In this document: positions 41,237 through 50,778 of the stretch, piece by piece | How positions within the stretch are numbered: the first letter of the stretch is position 1 | Layout of the letters: each line of letters begins with the position of its first letter | NCBI RefSeq assembly: GCF_902506605.1 | Contig: NZ_LR733979.1 | Span: 2,340,008-2,404,007, forward strand | Direction: 5' to 3' | Length of the DNA: 64,000 bases | DNA from: Sphingomonas sp. AX6 | Lineage (GTDB): Bacteria; Pseudomonadota; Alphaproteobacteria; Sphingomonadales; Sphingomonadaceae | Program-made: the position numbers and the translations under genes | Notes under the pieces: generated by a model | Databases searched by the model: none | Told to the model about the DNA's origin: nothing | What the model saw: only the letters and a program-made list of their open reading frames with translations

Positions 41237-42429
41237 GCGACGGCGAGACGATCATTCGCGTGGCGGCGCGCGGCGACGGGGTGACCGATAGCGGTCGCCA
41301 TGCGGCGTTGGCGGCACCGGGAGACCAATTGCGTGCCGACGGGATCGTCGTGCCGGGACCGCATCACGCGACGCCCCCTTGCCGTCATTTTCCGACCTGT
41401 GGCGGGTGTCAGCTTCAGCATCTCGACGACGAAAGCTATGGTCGGTTCGTCTCCGAACGGATCTTGGGTGCGCTTGCGGCGCAGGGGTTAGAGGCTCCGA
41501 TGCGCGCGCCGCATCTGTCGCCGCCCAAGAGTCGCCGCCGTGCGACCTTACACGCCGAGCGACGCGGCAATGTTATCGTGCTGGGTTTTTCCGAAGGTTC
41601 GGGGACGACGCTGATCGACCTTGTCGAGTGCCATGTGGTCCGACCGGAAATTTTTCGCGTATTAAGCCCGTTGCGGACATTGCTTCAGGAATTGGTGAAG
41701 CCGAAACGGCGGGCCGACATCCACGTGACGATCGCCGATCAAGGACTCGATATCCTGATCAAGGGCGTGTCTGCCGACGGCCTGTCCTTTGCCGAACAGC
41801 TTCCCGATTTCGCGATCGAGCACGGCATCGCGCGTTTTGCGATCGATGATGGCTATGGCCCGGAAACGCGCTGGGAGCCCGAACCGGTGACGATTACGCT
41901 GGGCGGCGTACCGGTGGCGTTGCCGCACGCGGCGTTCCTTCAGGCGACCGAGGACGGCGAGGCGGCGCTTATCGCGGCGGTGCGTGAGGCAGTGGGCGAT
42001 GCCAATACCGTGGCCGACTTGTTCGCCGGACTGGGCACGTTCGCGCTCAACCTGCCGGGCAAAATCTATGCAGGCGAGGCGGGGCGCGAGCCGGTGCTGG
42101 CGTTGAAGGCCGCGGCAATGCTGGCCGCGCGGACGATCTTTGCCGATCACCGCGATTTGTATCGGCGTCCGCTGACTCCTGCCGAACTCGACCGTTTCGA
42201 CGCACTGGTGCTTGATCCGCCGCGTGCCGGCGCACGCGAGCAGATCACCAATATCGCCGAATCGAATTCTCGGCGTGTGGCCTATGTCTCCTGCAATCCC
42301 AGCAGCTTCGCACGTGATGCAAAGATATTGTGCGAGGCAGGATTCATCATCGATTGGGTCCAGCCGGTGGGCCAGTTCCGCTGGTCCACGCATGTCGAGC
42401 TCGCGGCGCAACTCACGCGTCAGGGATAA
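41233..42429 (+). CDS. RlmD-like 23S rRNA (uracil-5) methyltransferase
   Basis: 398 residues from the GTG at 41233, with a strong AGGAGG ribosome site just upstream. The N-terminal 4Fe-4S cysteines are C50, C56, C59 and C133 ([22 protein letters not shown]). The SAM fold contains [23 protein letters not shown] and the nucleophile in [13 protein letters not shown] (Cys about 354). It methylates uracil in 23S rRNA or possibly tRNA; the exact site needs comparison with RlmC, RlmD and TrmA. The last ten bases overlap the convergent truA end. Confidence 0.92.
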   Translation: MSDGETIIRVAARGDGVTDSGRHAALAAPGDQLRADGIVVPGPHHATPPCRHFPTCGGCQLQHLDDESYGRFVSERILGALAAQGLEAPMRAPHLSPPKSRRRATLHAERRGNVIVLGFSEGSGTTLIDLVECHVVRPEIFRVLSPLRTLLQELVKPKRRADIHVTIADQGLDILIKGVSADGLSFAEQLPDFAIEHGIARFAIDDGYGPETRWEPEPVTITLGGVPVALPHAAFLQATEDGEAALIAAVREAVGDANTVADLFAGLGTFALNLPGKIYAGEAGREPVLALKAAAMLAARTIFADHRDLYRRPLTPAELDRFDALVLDPPRAGAREQITNIAESNSRRVAYVSCNPSSFARDAKILCEAGFIIDWVQPVGQFRWSTHVELAAQLTRQG

Positions 42430-43160
42430 TCCGCGCGCAGGAAGTATAGCCCATCGGGCGGCGCGTTGTACCCCAGTTGCGCGCGGTCCCTCGCCTCCAG
42501 CACCCGTGCAATATCGTCGGGCGACCATTTGCCCTGACCGACCAGCGACAGGCATCCGACCATCGAGCGCACCTGATGGTGGAGGAACGACCGCGCCGAT
42601 GCGAACACGCTGATCCGGTCGCCGTCGCCCACGACATCGAGCCGATCGAGCGTCTTGAGCGCGCTGTCGGATTGGCAATGTGCGGATCGATAGGTGGTGA
42701 AGTCGTGACGTCCCACCAGATGTGCCGCCCCCGCCTGCATCGCCGCCACGTCCAGCGGTTGCGGGATACGCCACGCCAGCCCGCGCTCCCAGGTCAGCGG
42801 CGCGCGGCGCATGACCATGCGATACTCGTAATGCCGCGCCACGCACGAAAAGCGCGCATGCCAATCGTCGGGCACGACCGCGCAATCCAGGATCGCGACC
42901 GGATGCGGGCGGAGCTTGGCATTGAGCGCCTCCATCAACCGGAACGGTGCGAAATCGCGGGTGATCTCGATATGCGCGCGCATCCCCAGCGCGTGGACCC
43001 CCGCATCGGTGCGCCCGGCGGCGTGAACCAGCGCGTTTTCGCCGGTGATGGCGTGCGCCGCCTCCTCGATCGCTTGCTGAACGCTCGGCCCGTGCGCCTG
43101 ATGCTGCCAGCCCATGAACGGGCGACCGTCATATTCGATCGTCAGCGCGAACCGGGTCAA
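42420..43160 (-). CDS. truA: tRNA pseudouridine(38-40) synthase
   Basis: 246 residues. The start is a TTG at 43160 that overlaps the fmt stop (TTGA), giving [19 protein letters not shown]. No ATG lies at a suitable place. The catalytic aspartate is D52 in [13 protein letters not shown]. The C-terminus carries [22 protein letters not shown]. It makes pseudouridines in the tRNA anticodon stem-loop. It is coupled to fmt, so both act in translation quality. The 3' end overlaps the convergent RNA methyltransferase gene by ten bases. Confidence 0.95.
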   Translation of the reverse strand: MTRFALTIEYDGRPFMGWQHQAHGPSVQQAIEEAAHAITGENALVHAAGRTDAGVHALGMRAHIEITRDFAPFRLMEALNAKLRPHPVAILDCAVVPDDWHARFSCVARHYEYRMVMRRAPLTWERGLAWRIPQPLDVAAMQAGAAHLVGRHDFTTYRSAHCQSDSALKTLDRLDVVGDGDRISVFASARSFLHHQVRSMVGCLSLVGQGKWSPDDIARVLEARDRAQLGYNAPPDGLYFLRADYP

Positions 43161-44059
43161 AGCCGCGTTCCCTTGGGGATCGAAAAGCCACGCAGCAACT
43201 CGCCCGCAGTCATGACGCCACGTCCTGCGCGCTGTACGAAAATCGGGCGGATCGCGCCCTGTGAACAGGCGATTGTGAGCAGGGCGTCGATCACCTCGCC
43301 AGGCGCGCCCGCGTCGTCCCTGACCTCGGCGGCCAGTATCCGCACACGCTCGCCTGCATGTTCGAAGAACGCGCCCGGTGAGGGCGCAAAAGCCCGCACC
43401 TGACGTTCCACCGCGCGCGCCGAGCCCGTGAAGTCGATCCGAGCTTCGGCTTTGTCGATCTTTGGGGCGTGGGTGACGCCATTGACCGACTGCGGCGCCG
43501 GCGGATACGCATCGGGGTCGCCCAGCACCTCGACCATCAATCTTGCACCCATCGCCGCGAGTTCTTCGGTTAACTCCCCGGTCGTCTTGGCGTCGATCGC
43601 GGTCCGCACTTCCAGCCGCACCGGTCCGGTGTCGAGCCCGGCCTCCATCTGCATGATCCCGACGCCGGTTTCCGCGTCCCCGGCAAGGATCGCGCGCTGG
43701 ACCGGGGCAGCGCCACGCCAGCGCGGCAACAGTGATCCGTGGACGTTCAGGCATCCCAGCCTCGGCGCAACCAGCACTGCACGCGGCAGCAGGAGGCCGT
43801 ACGCCGCGACCACGGCGACATCGGCATTCAGCGCCGCGAATTCGGCCTGGACATCGACATCCTTTAGCGAAACGGGCGTCCGCACCTCGATCCCCAGTTC
43901 CTCGGCCCGCCGTTGCACGGGGGAGGGGGTCAGCGCCTTCCCACGCCCGGCGCGGCGCGGAGGCTGGCTGTATGCCGCCACGACGTCATGTCCGGCGGAA
44001 ACCAGCGCATCGAGCGTCGGGACGGCGAATTCGGGGGTGCCCATGAAAATGATACGCAT
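43157..44059 (-). CDS. fmt: Methionyl-tRNA formyltransferase
   Basis: 300 residues from the ATG at 44059. The catalytic triad region is [20 protein letters not shown] with N105 and H107, and D143 lies in EAGLDTGPV. The KALTPSPVQ segment near residue 41-49 corresponds to the tRNA-contact loop. The C-terminal OB-like domain ends [11 protein letters not shown]. It formylates initiator Met-tRNA. The deformylase gene def lies nearby on the opposite strand. The common def-fmt operon is split here into divergent units with recR between. Confidence 0.97.
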   Translation of the reverse strand: MRIIFMGTPEFAVPTLDALVSAGHDVVAAYSQPPRRAGRGKALTPSPVQRRAEELGIEVRTPVSLKDVDVQAEFAALNADVAVVAAYGLLLPRAVLVAPRLGCLNVHGSLLPRWRGAAPVQRAILAGDAETGVGIMQMEAGLDTGPVRLEVRTAIDAKTTGELTEELAAMGARLMVEVLGDPDAYPPAPQSVNGVTHAPKIDKAEARIDFTGSARAVERQVRAFAPSPGAFFEHAGERVRILAAEVRDDAGAPGEVIDALLTIACSQGAIRPIFVQRAGRGVMTAGELLRGFSIPKGTRL

Positions 44060-44104
44060 CGGATCGATCTGTCGCGGAGGGTTGGATATGGAACACTCCC
44101 TTAG

Positions 44105-44133
44105 CCGTTCGTTTCGAGCGAAGTCGAGAAACG
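44105..44133. repeat. Single copy of the TTTCGAGCGAAGTCGAGAAA repeat
   Basis: The 29-base string begins CCGTTCGTTTCGAGCGAAGT and ends CGAGAAACG. It matches the arms at 48609-48686 and lies in the divergent gap between fmt and recR. The inverted partner is missing. Confidence 0.65.
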
Positions 44134-44192
44134 CCTCCCAAGATCGACAAGCGGCCGAAACCTTTGCTTGGCAGAGGTCGGCATACCCTCTT

Positions 44193-44801
44193 ATGTCGCA
44201 ACCCATGGCATCGCCCGAGATCGACATGCTGACGCAAGCGCTGTCCCGCCTTCCCGGGCTTGGCCCGCGATCGGCGCGCCGCGCGGTGTTGCATCTGCTC
44301 AAGAAGCGCGAAACCGCGCTTAAACCCTTGCTAGCGGCGCTGGGCGCGGTGGACGATCGACTGGCGACCTGCTCGCTGTGCGGCAATATCGACACCAGCG
44401 ACCCGTGCGGAATCTGCACCGATCCGCGCCGCGATGCGCGTTCGTTGTGCGTGGTGGAGGAAGTGGCCGATCTGTGGGCATTGGACCGATCGCGGTTGTT
44501 CCCCGGCAAGTTTCACGTGCTGGGTGGTCGGCTTTCCGCGCTCGAAGGCGTGCGACCCGAAGACCTCACCATCGATGCGCTCGTCCGCCGTCTCTCGGAA
44601 GGCGGCATCGACGAGGTGGTGCTGGCGATGAACGCGACGCTGGAGGGGCAGACCACCGCGCACTATGTCGCCGAACGGATCGAGGGCTATCCGGTGCGCG
44701 TCACTCAGCTTGCCCATGGCCTGCCCGTGGGTGGCGAACTCGACTATCTGGATGAGGGAACGCTGGCGCAGGCGCTGCGCGCACGCCGCCCGCTCGCTTG
44801 A
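44193..44801 (+). CDS. recR: Recombination mediator protein RecR
   Basis: 202 residues from the ATG at 44193 (a start at 44205 would give MASPEI). The N-terminal helix-hairpin-helix has [24 protein letters not shown]. The zinc finger uses C60, C63, C72 and C75 ([16 protein letters not shown]). The TOPRIM domain follows with [14 protein letters not shown] and [18 protein letters not shown]. It works with RecO and RecF to load RecA on gapped DNA. It is the first gene of the recR-def unit. Confidence 0.96.
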   Translation: MSQPMASPEIDMLTQALSRLPGLGPRSARRAVLHLLKKRETALKPLLAALGAVDDRLATCSLCGNIDTSDPCGICTDPRRDARSLCVVEEVADLWALDRSRLFPGKFHVLGGRLSALEGVRPEDLTIDALVRRLSEGGIDEVVLAMNATLEGQTTAHYVAERIEGYPVRVTQLAHGLPVGGELDYLDEGTLAQALRARRPLA

Positions 44802-44898
44802 CGGAAAGCGGCGTCGAACCTATCTGAACCCCAGATATTTCGCGCGATCGCGCCGCTTACGGGCTGGCCCTCGCGCTCCAGAAGAAGCGAAGAAAATC

Positions 44899-45426
44899 AT
44901 GGCCGTTCTGCCCATCGTCGAAGTTCCCGATCCGCGGTTGAAGCTGATCTCCACCCCCGTCGAGGGCGTGGACGATGATACCCGCGCGCTGATCGCCGAC
45001 ATGTTCGATACGATGTACGACGCCAACGGCATCGGCCTGGCCGCGATCCAGATCGGCGTGCCCAAACGCGTATTGGTGATGGATTTGCAGGAGGAAGAGG
45101 ATGAGGAGGGCAAGCCGATCCGCGCGCCCCGCGTCTTCATCAACCCCGAAATCCTCGATCCCGCGGACGAACGCTCGCTCTACAACGAAGGCTGCTTGTC
45201 GGTCCCCGACCAATATGCCGAGGTCGAACGGCCCAAGAGGTGCCGCGTCAAATGGCTGGACGAGGACGGCAAGGCGCATGAAGAGGCGTTCGAAGGGCTG
45301 CTTGCGGTGTGTATCCAGCACGAAATGGATCATCTGAACGGCATCGTCTTTCTCGACCATTTGTCGCGTTTGAAGCGTCAGATGATCATGAAGAAGCTCG
45401 ACAAACAGCGCCGCGCGGCGGCCTGA
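44899..45426 (+). CDS. def: Peptide deformylase
   Basis: 175 residues from the ATG at 44899. The three family motifs are complete: [10 protein letters not shown] (44-53), EGCLSVP with the metal ligand C99, and QHEMDHLNG with H141, E142 and H145. It removes the formyl group from nascent proteins. The acidic insert [13 protein letters not shown] near 65-77 is typical of alphaproteobacterial enzymes. It pairs functionally with fmt on the opposite strand. Confidence 0.97.
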   Translation: MAVLPIVEVPDPRLKLISTPVEGVDDDTRALIADMFDTMYDANGIGLAAIQIGVPKRVLVMDLQEEEDEEGKPIRAPRVFINPEILDPADERSLYNEGCLSVPDQYAEVERPKRCRVKWLDEDGKAHEEAFEGLLAVCIQHEMDHLNGIVFLDHLSRLKRQMIMKKLDKQRRAAA

Positions 45427-45507
45427 TCCCGCTCCGCCGCATCGCGCTTGCCTGTCGGAGCGCAGCGCTTTAGGTTCGCGCTTCGTTCCTAATTGAATGG
45501 GTAGGGC

Positions 45508-46917
45508 ATGGATCCGATCGCGGTGTTGTTGGTGGTATTGGCGCTGGTGATCGGCGGCGCGGTTGGCTGGTATCTCGGCAGCCGCGGCGCGATCGAGGCA
45601 CGTGAAGAACGCGACCGACGCGAGATCGATTTCAAGGCAGCGATTGCCGATTTGGCGCGGGCCGAAGAACGCGCGGGCGAGGTTCCGCAGTTGCGCGTGG
45701 CATTGGCCGATATGCGGACCGATCGCGACACCAAAGCCGTCGAACTCGCAACGCTGAAGGCCGAGGCCAGTGCGTTCGAGAGTCGTTTGAAGGATTTGCG
45801 CGAAAACCAGGACGTGCTGACTGGCCAGTTCCGCGAAGTCGCGGGCAAACTGTTGACCGAAGCGCAATCGAGCTTCCTCAACCGGGCGAACGAGCGGTTC
45901 TCGGAGGAAGGCAAGACCAACGAGGCCAAGCTCAAGGCATTGCTCCAGCCGGTTGAAACCACGCTAAAACGCTATGAAGACGGCCTGAAATCGGTCGAGC
46001 GCGAACGTACCGACACTTATGCGGCGCTGCGCGAACAGGTCGCTCAGGTCCATGCCGGACTGGGCGAAACCCGCACCGAAACCGCCAAGCTGGTCAATGC
46101 GCTTCGCGCCGCGCCGAAGGCCCGTGGACGCTGGGGTGAACAACAATTCCGCAACCTGATCGAACTCGCAGGGCTCGACGCGCATGTCGATTTCGCAGCA
46201 GAAGTCTCGGTCACGACCGAGGACGGCCAGCTTCGCCCCGACTTCATCATCCGCCTGCCGGGCGACCAGCAACTGATCGTCGACGTCAAATGCGTGCTTG
46301 ATTCGTACATGACCGCAGCGGAGGCGACGTCGAACGAGGAACGCCAGGCGGCGATGGTCGCCCATGCTCGCGCGGTGCGGCTCCATGCCGACGCGCTGTC
46401 AAAGAAAGCCTATTGGGCGCAGTTCGAAAAGGCGCCCGATTTCGTCATCATGTATATTCCGGGCGATAATTTCCTGTCGGGTGCGCTCGAAATCGACATG
46501 GAATTGTGGGAGCGCGCCGCGCGCAACCGGGTGATCATCGCGGGGCCGTCGGCCTTCCTACCGCTTGCGCGCACCGTCGCGTCGATGTGGCGCCAGCAGA
46601 AGGTGACCGAGGACGCTCAGGAAATCGCGCGGTTGGGCAAGGAGATGTACGAACGTCTCGCCACCGCGGCGACGCATCTGCGGCGGGTCGGCAACGGCCT
46701 GAACAGTGCGGTCGATAACTACAACAAGTTCGTCTCCAGCTTCGACGGACGCGTGCTGGTGACGGCGCGGCGGTTTCAGGCGCTCAATGTCGACACGGGC
46801 AATGCGAGCCTCGACCCCGTTGAACCGGTCGATGCGCTGGCGCGCGCGCCGATGCTGGACTCGCTGCCATCACCGGACGAAGAAACGGACCAGGCGGAAG
46901 CTAAGGCGGCCGAATAA
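45508..46917 (+). CDS. rmuC: DNA recombination protein RmuC
   Basis: 469 residues. One membrane helix at about 4-24 (AVLLVVLALVIGGAVGWYLG) is followed by a coiled coil to about residue 200. The conserved RmuC nuclease-like domain follows (GRWGEQQFRNLIELAGL, LRPDFIIRLPGDQQLIVDVKCVLDSY, then NFLSGALEIDMELWERAARN). RmuC limits DNA inversion at short inverted repeats, which is notable here because the genome carries many such repeats. The C-terminus is acidic. Confidence 0.93.
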   Translation: MDPIAVLLVVLALVIGGAVGWYLGSRGAIEAREERDRREIDFKAAIADLARAEERAGEVPQLRVALADMRTDRDTKAVELATLKAEASAFESRLKDLRENQDVLTGQFREVAGKLLTEAQSSFLNRANERFSEEGKTNEAKLKALLQPVETTLKRYEDGLKSVERERTDTYAALREQVAQVHAGLGETRTETAKLVNALRAAPKARGRWGEQQFRNLIELAGLDAHVDFAAEVSVTTEDGQLRPDFIIRLPGDQQLIVDVKCVLDSYMTAAEATSNEERQAAMVAHARAVRLHADALSKKAYWAQFEKAPDFVIMYIPGDNFLSGALEIDMELWERAARNRVIIAGPSAFLPLARTVASMWRQQKVTEDAQEIARLGKEMYERLATAATHLRRVGNGLNSAVDNYNKFVSSFDGRVLVTARRFQALNVDTGNASLDPVEPVDALARAPMLDSLPSPDEETDQAEAKAAE

Positions 46918-46924
46918 TACCGGT

Positions 46925-47033
46925 CGTCACCCCGGCCGATGTGACGGGGTCCGCGGGGCGGCGAATTTGGGCGGGTAGTCGTTCCCGCGGGGCAAGCGGC
47001 CTGGTGGACCCCGGCACTTCGGCCGGGGTGACG
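46925..47033. repeat. Inverted pair of GGACCCCGGC-type repeat
   Basis: The left arm 46925-46954 begins CGTCACCCCGGCCGATGTGA. The right arm 47004-47033 begins GTGGACCCCGGCACTTCGGC. They are imperfect inverted copies of the element at 5871-5979. They occupy the gap between rmuC and the META gene and may act as a bidirectional terminator. Confidence 0.75.
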
Positions 47034-47040
47034 GAGGCGA

Positions 47041-47721
47041 TTACTCCGAGACCACCCGTACCAAAGTCGCGCTTCGGCCTTCGGTCCCGACCAACCGGAT
47101 CGAGCCGTCGCGCATCGGGTACGCGACCATCGGATCGTTGAGCAAATCGGTCACCGCTGCTTCGATCGCGCTCGCTTCGCCCGTGCAGGCCATCCGTGTC
47201 ATCGCCAGTCGCGGCGTGCTCAATCGTCCCGCCTGGATCGCATAGTCGCCCATGAAGCGATTGCATCCGGTCGATCCGCTGACCCGATCCTCGGTGAAAG
47301 CGATTGTCGCGGGGCGGGGCAGGATGACGGCGGTGCCCGCAACCGATGCGATCCGCCACTCGCTGCCGTCCAGGCTGCGCGCGTCGGGATAGGCGCGACC
47401 GCATCCATTCAGTGTCCGTCGTCCGATCTTGACCCGCACCGTGTCGGCGAAGCGCCGGTCGCTCATCCCGTCGGTGCATTCCTGATTGCGGATGATGACC
47501 GTCATTCCGCGCGCGCGGTAGAACACGTTGCCGTTGGTGTTCAGCGGTCGCGGTTTGCGGACGGCGGTGCGTCGGCGCTCGACATCGTCATAGACGATCT
47601 GATCGCGGGTGATCGACAACGACCAGAACGGCTCGGTTCCAACCGCGCGATAGGCGTTGGGATCGACCTTCGCCTCCTGCGCGAGCGGGGCGAGCATCAT
47701 CGACAGGGCAGCAACAATCAT
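47041..47721 (-). CDS. META-domain protein, exported
   Basis: 226 residues from the ATG at 47721, with a signal peptide (ends LAPLAQEA). The first half is a small domain of unknown type (AVGTEPFWSLSITRDQIVYD) seen in putative lipoproteins and COG3650-like proteins. The C-terminal 100 residues form a META/HslJ fold: SGSTGCNRFMGDYAI and RLSTPRLAMTRMACTG with paired cysteines. META proteins are envelope or stress-associated proteins of unclear activity. Expression and role are unknown; the gene is followed by convergent rmuC. Confidence 0.85.
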   Translation of the reverse strand: MIVAALSMMLAPLAQEAKVDPNAYRAVGTEPFWSLSITRDQIVYDDVERRRTAVRKPRPLNTNGNVFYRARGMTVIIRNQECTDGMSDRRFADTVRVKIGRRTLNGCGRAYPDARSLDGSEWRIASVAGTAVILPRPATIAFTEDRVSGSTGCNRFMGDYAIQAGRLSTPRLAMTRMACTGEASAIEAAVTDLLNDPMVAYPMRDGSIRLVGTEGRSATLVRVVSE

Positions 47722-47772
47722 CCTGACAGGCAACTCCGGCAAGTGTTCGTCGCCCGCCTAATCCGGTTCGGC

Positions 47773-48585
47773 TTAACCCCGGCTTTCCGACGCACGACGC
47801 TGGTTGAGCACTTCATACGCCATCACCGCGGTCGCGACAGCCGCATTCAGGCTGTCGGCCTTGCCCAGCATCGGAATGCGGACGCGAATATCGCAAGCGG
47901 CGGCCATATGCGGTGGCATTCCTTGCGCTTCATTGCCGGTGAGCAGGAAGGTTGGGGCTTCGTAGCGCGGTGCCTGATAATCGACCGAGCCGTCGAGCGA
48001 AAGGCCGACCAATTGCCCGGGTCCTGTGCGCAGCCAGGGTTCGAATTCGTCCCACGTGGCCTGCGCGACGGGGATGGTGAACAATGCCCCCATGCTGGCG
48101 CGCACCGCCTCCACCGAAAACGGATCGACGCACTCGTCGAGCAGGATGACGCCGCCCGCACCGACCGCATCGGCGGTACGCAGGATCGTGCCGAGATTGC
48201 CGGGATCGCGCAGTCGTTCGGCGACGAACCAAAGGTGCGACGTCGTCCGGTCGATCCGTTCCAGCCCAGTGTCGAATTCGCGATACACGCCGACGACCGC
48301 GCCGGGATTGTCCTTGCCCGAAATCTTGGACAGGATGTCGGCATTGGTCAGGATCGCGTCGCCATGATCGGCCTCGACCGCGGCGATCAGCTTTTGAACG
48401 AGCGGATGCCGCGCGCTGTCGGGCGCGTACCAGAGTTGGTCGGGGAGCGCGCCCGCTTCGCGCGCTTCTGTCAGGATACGCAGACCTTCGGCCAGGAACT
48501 TGCCCTGTTCGCGGCGATGGCGCTTTTCGCGCAAGTTGCGCGCGGATTTGACCAGCGGGTTGGAGAAAGCGGTGATTTCGCGCAT
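47773..48585 (-). CDS. TrmH-family (SpoU) RNA methyltransferase
   Basis: 270 residues from the ATG at 48585 (MREITAFSNPLVKSARNLRE). Upstream in-frame starts run through a repeat and are not credible. An N-terminal substrate-binding segment (KRHRREQGKFLAEGLRIL) is followed by the SPOUT fold with knot motifs: RDPGNLGTILRTADAVGAGGVILL, LTGNEAQGMP and IPMLGKADSLNAAVATAVMAYE. It 2'-O-methylates tRNA or rRNA; the closest named members are RlmB/TrmH types, but the target cannot be fixed. It stands alone between the META gene and a repeat. Confidence 0.92.
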   Translation of the reverse strand: MREITAFSNPLVKSARNLREKRHRREQGKFLAEGLRILTEAREAGALPDQLWYAPDSARHPLVQKLIAAVEADHGDAILTNADILSKISGKDNPGAVVGVYREFDTGLERIDRTTSHLWFVAERLRDPGNLGTILRTADAVGAGGVILLDECVDPFSVEAVRASMGALFTIPVAQATWDEFEPWLRTGPGQLVGLSLDGSVDYQAPRYEAPTFLLTGNEAQGMPPHMAAACDIRVRIPMLGKADSLNAAVATAVMAYEVLNQRRASESRG

Positions 48586-48608
48586 TGAAATGATCTCTAA
48601 ATACAAAT

Positions 48609-48686
48609 CCGTTCGTTTCGAGCGAAGTCGAGAAACTTGCACCGAGCACCGTACCAGCGTTTCTCGACTTCGCTCGAAACGAACGG
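48609..48686. repeat. Perfect 28-bp inverted repeat pair
   Basis: The left arm 48609-48636 and right arm 48659-48686 are exact reverse complements over 28 bases (core TTTCGAGCGAAGTCGAGAAA), with a 22-base loop. It lies between ptsH and the trmH-like gene. A stem this long and perfect could stop transcription from ptsH or block trmH-like expression. Confidence 0.85.
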
Positions 48687-48727
48687 GGAAGGGAAGGTTC
48701 AAAGGCTCAATGGGGCGGATCGAACCG

Positions 48728-49000
48728 TTATTCCTCGCCGAACTTTTCCGCAACCAGCGCGGTCAGCGCTTCGACTGCATCGTGTGCGCCGTCGCCGTTC
48801 GCGCTGATCGTGATCGTGTCGCCCTTGGCCGCGCCCAGCATCATCAGCCCCATGATCGAGGTCGCGGTGACCGAAGATCCGTCCTTTTCGACGGTGACTT
48901 CCACCGGGTGGGTGGAAGCGAGCGTGACGAATTTGGCGCTGGCCCGCGCATGCAGCCCCCGCTTGTTGGTGATCTCGATCGACCGGCTGGCCGAACTCAT
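48728..49000 (-). CDS. ptsH: HPr phosphocarrier protein of the PTS
   Basis: 90 residues. The phospho-acceptor histidine is H17 in KRGLHARASAKFV, and the regulatory serine is S48 in ATSIMGLMMLGAAKGD. Both sites suggest regulation by EI-type phosphorylation and by the HprK encoded three genes upstream. The start overlaps the manX stop (ATGA). No EI gene is in the window; in alphaproteobacteria ptsP lies elsewhere. The role is regulatory rather than sugar uptake. Confidence 0.95.
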   Translation of the reverse strand: MSSASRSIEITNKRGLHARASAKFVTLASTHPVEVTVEKDGSSVTATSIMGLMMLGAAKGDTITISANGDGAHDAVEALTALVAEKFGEE

Positions 49001-49404
49001 GCGGCGGCCTCGCCCAGAACTTCGGAAGCGACGGTGATGTATTTGCGGCCGGCCTCGCGTGCGGCGGCGACGGCATCGACCACCTTCATCGCCTTGCGCG
49101 CGCCGCCCAGCCGGATCAGCATCGGCAGGTTGATCCCGGCGATCACTTCGACCCGGCCTGGCTCCAGCAGTGAGATGGCGAGGTTGGACGGGGTGCCGCC
49201 GAACAGATCGGTCAGCACGATCACGCCTTGCCCGGCATCGACTTCGCCGATCGCGCTGGCGATGTCGGCGCGGCGTTCCTCCATGTCGTCGTCCGGTCCG
49301 ATCGAAATCGGGACGATCCTTTCCTGGTTGCCGACCACATGGGCCATCGCGACCACGAACTCCTGGGCCAGTCGCCCATGAGTCACCAAAACCAAACCGA
49401 TCAT
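48997..49404 (-). CDS. manX: PTS IIA component of the mannose family (regulatory EIIA)
   Basis: 135 residues. The phospho-acceptor H9 is in LVLVTHGRLAQEF. LTDLFGGTPSNLA near 68-80 and VIAGINLPMLIRL near 89-101 match the EIIA-Man fold. There is no membrane permease nearby, so this is the alphaproteobacterial regulatory EIIA that takes phosphate from HPr. It overlaps rapZ upstream and ptsH downstream by four bases each. Confidence 0.93.
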   Translation of the reverse strand: MIGLVLVTHGRLAQEFVVAMAHVVGNQERIVPISIGPDDDMEERRADIASAIGEVDAGQGVIVLTDLFGGTPSNLAISLLEPGRVEVIAGINLPMLIRLGGARKAMKVVDAVAAAREAGRKYITVASEVLGEAAA

Positions 49405-50339
49405 TGACCCGTATTCCCGCGTGTTTCCGTCCTGAAGACCGGAGCCGGCTCTAGCGCGTCTTGCGGCGCTGTTCCCAGATCACGATGGTACAGCGTGGGC
49501 GAAAATCCTTCGTCACGCAACCTATTCGCGACACGTTCGGCGACATGGACCGACCGGTGTCTCCCCCCGGTACACCCGATCGCGACGGTCAGATAGGATT
49601 TCCCCTCCGCCCGGTAACGGGGGAGCAGATCGACGATCAATTGCTCGATTCCATCGACCAGCGAATAGGCAGGGTCGGCGCGAACATAGTCGGCGACGGC
49701 AGCGTCTTGGCCGGTGCCGGGGCGCAGTTCGGGCACCCAGTGCGGGTTCTGTAGAAACCGCATGTCGAACACCAGATCGGCGTTGCTCGGCAATCCGCGC
49801 GCGAACCCGAACGACATCACCGTCAGTGTCGGTCCTTCGCGGCCCTCTCCGAACGTGGTGCGGATCAGGCTGGCGAGTTCGTTCGAGCGCAAATTGGTGG
49901 TGTCGATCAACCGGTTGGCCCATCGCCTGAGCGGCATCAACTGCTCGCGTTCGCGCGCGATTCCGTCGACCGCCGGACGGTCGAGTGCCATCGGATGCCG
50001 CCTGCGCGTCTCCGAATAGCGGCGTTCCAGCTCCACCCCGGCGCATTCCAGGAACAGCGTCCCGATTTCGTGCCCGTGATCCTCGCGCAGTTTCTTGATC
50101 CGCTTGACGATCCGTTCGGCATCGAACCCGCGTGTTGTCGTTCCGAACCCGACCGCAAGCGGCGCATCGTCGCGCCCGTCATCGGGGAGGGCGGTGCTGA
50201 GCAGTCGGTCGAGCAGCAGGACGGGCAGGTTATCGACCGTCTCCCAGCCCAGATCCTCCAACGTGCGCAGGACGGTCGATTTGCCCGCGCCCGACAGGCC
50301 GGTGACGAGCAGGATGCGTTTGGGTGGGGAGTTACTCAT
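49401..50339 (-). CDS. rapZ: RNase adapter protein RapZ
   Basis: 312 residues. Walker A is GLSGAGKST at 14-22. A central region has VDNLPVLLLDRLL and EIGTLFLECAGVELERRYSETRRRHPM. The C-terminal domain contains IGCTGGRHRSVHVAERVANRL. RapZ in enterobacteria guides RNase E to GlmZ; in alphaproteobacteria it is more likely a nucleotide-binding regulator linked to the PTS. It lies in the coupled run hprK-rapZ-manX-ptsH. Confidence 0.94.
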   Translation of the reverse strand: MSNSPPKRILLVTGLSGAGKSTVLRTLEDLGWETVDNLPVLLLDRLLSTALPDDGRDDAPLAVGFGTTTRGFDAERIVKRIKKLREDHGHEIGTLFLECAGVELERRYSETRRRHPMALDRPAVDGIAREREQLMPLRRWANRLIDTTNLRSNELASLIRTTFGEGREGPTLTVMSFGFARGLPSNADLVFDMRFLQNPHWVPELRPGTGQDAAVADYVRADPAYSLVDGIEQLIVDLLPRYRAEGKSYLTVAIGCTGGRHRSVHVAERVANRLRDEGFSPTLYHRDLGTAPQDALEPAPVFRTETRGNTGQ

Positions 50340-50343
50340 GGGT

Positions 50344-50778
50344 TCAGTTACGTGGCCCTGGCCGCATCAGCGCACGCTCAACCTTGATCGGCGCGGACGG
50401 CTCCAGCAGCGAGAGGCGCAATTCGGGCAGAGGCACTCCGGCAATCGTCCGAGACGCCTCGGCGGCGGGCATTCGGACGGGGTCGTTGTCGGCGACCACC
50501 ACCAGCGCGACGGGTACATCGCGGGTGTGATCGACCTCGATCAACCCCAGACCGCGCACTTCCATCTTGCCCGCGATGTTAACGGGCGGCGACGCGGTCA
50601 GCGCGCCGTCGCGCCGGGTGAGGACCGTGTAATCGTCGCTCACGAGTGTCCCGCCGCGATCGATCAGCCGCAGCGCCAGATCGGATTTGCCAGTGCCCGA
50701 CCGTCCCTCGATCAGAACAGCGCGCCCATTGATCGCCACGCAACTGGCATGGAGTGTTTCCGAAGATAACCGGTTCAT
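50344..50778 (-). CDS. hprK: Short HPr kinase/phosphatase
   Basis: 144 residues, half of the Gram-positive enzyme, because the N-terminal domain is absent, as is usual in alphaproteobacteria. The P-loop is GRSGTGKS at 25-32, and the HPrK signature-like stretch KMEVRGLGLIEVDH follows at about 73-86. It phosphorylates HPr on serine (S48 here) and may remove it again. The start overlaps the chvG stop (ATGA), linking carbon and energy status to the ChvG-ChvI system. Confidence 0.93.
   Translation of the reverse strand: MNRLSSETLHASCVAINGRAVLIEGRSGTGKSDLALRLIDRGGTLVSDDYTVLTRRDGALTASPPVNIAGKMEVRGLGLIEVDHTRDVPVALVVVADNDPVRMPAAEASRTIAGVPLPELRLSLLEPSAPIKVERALMRPGPRN

Noticed and set aside
48600..48753. 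Longer N-terminus of the trmH-like protein through the inverted repeat
   Set aside because: The extension is made of repeat-derived residues (FERSRET, RLRSKRT), has no ribosome site, and the protein begins well at MREITAFSNPLV.
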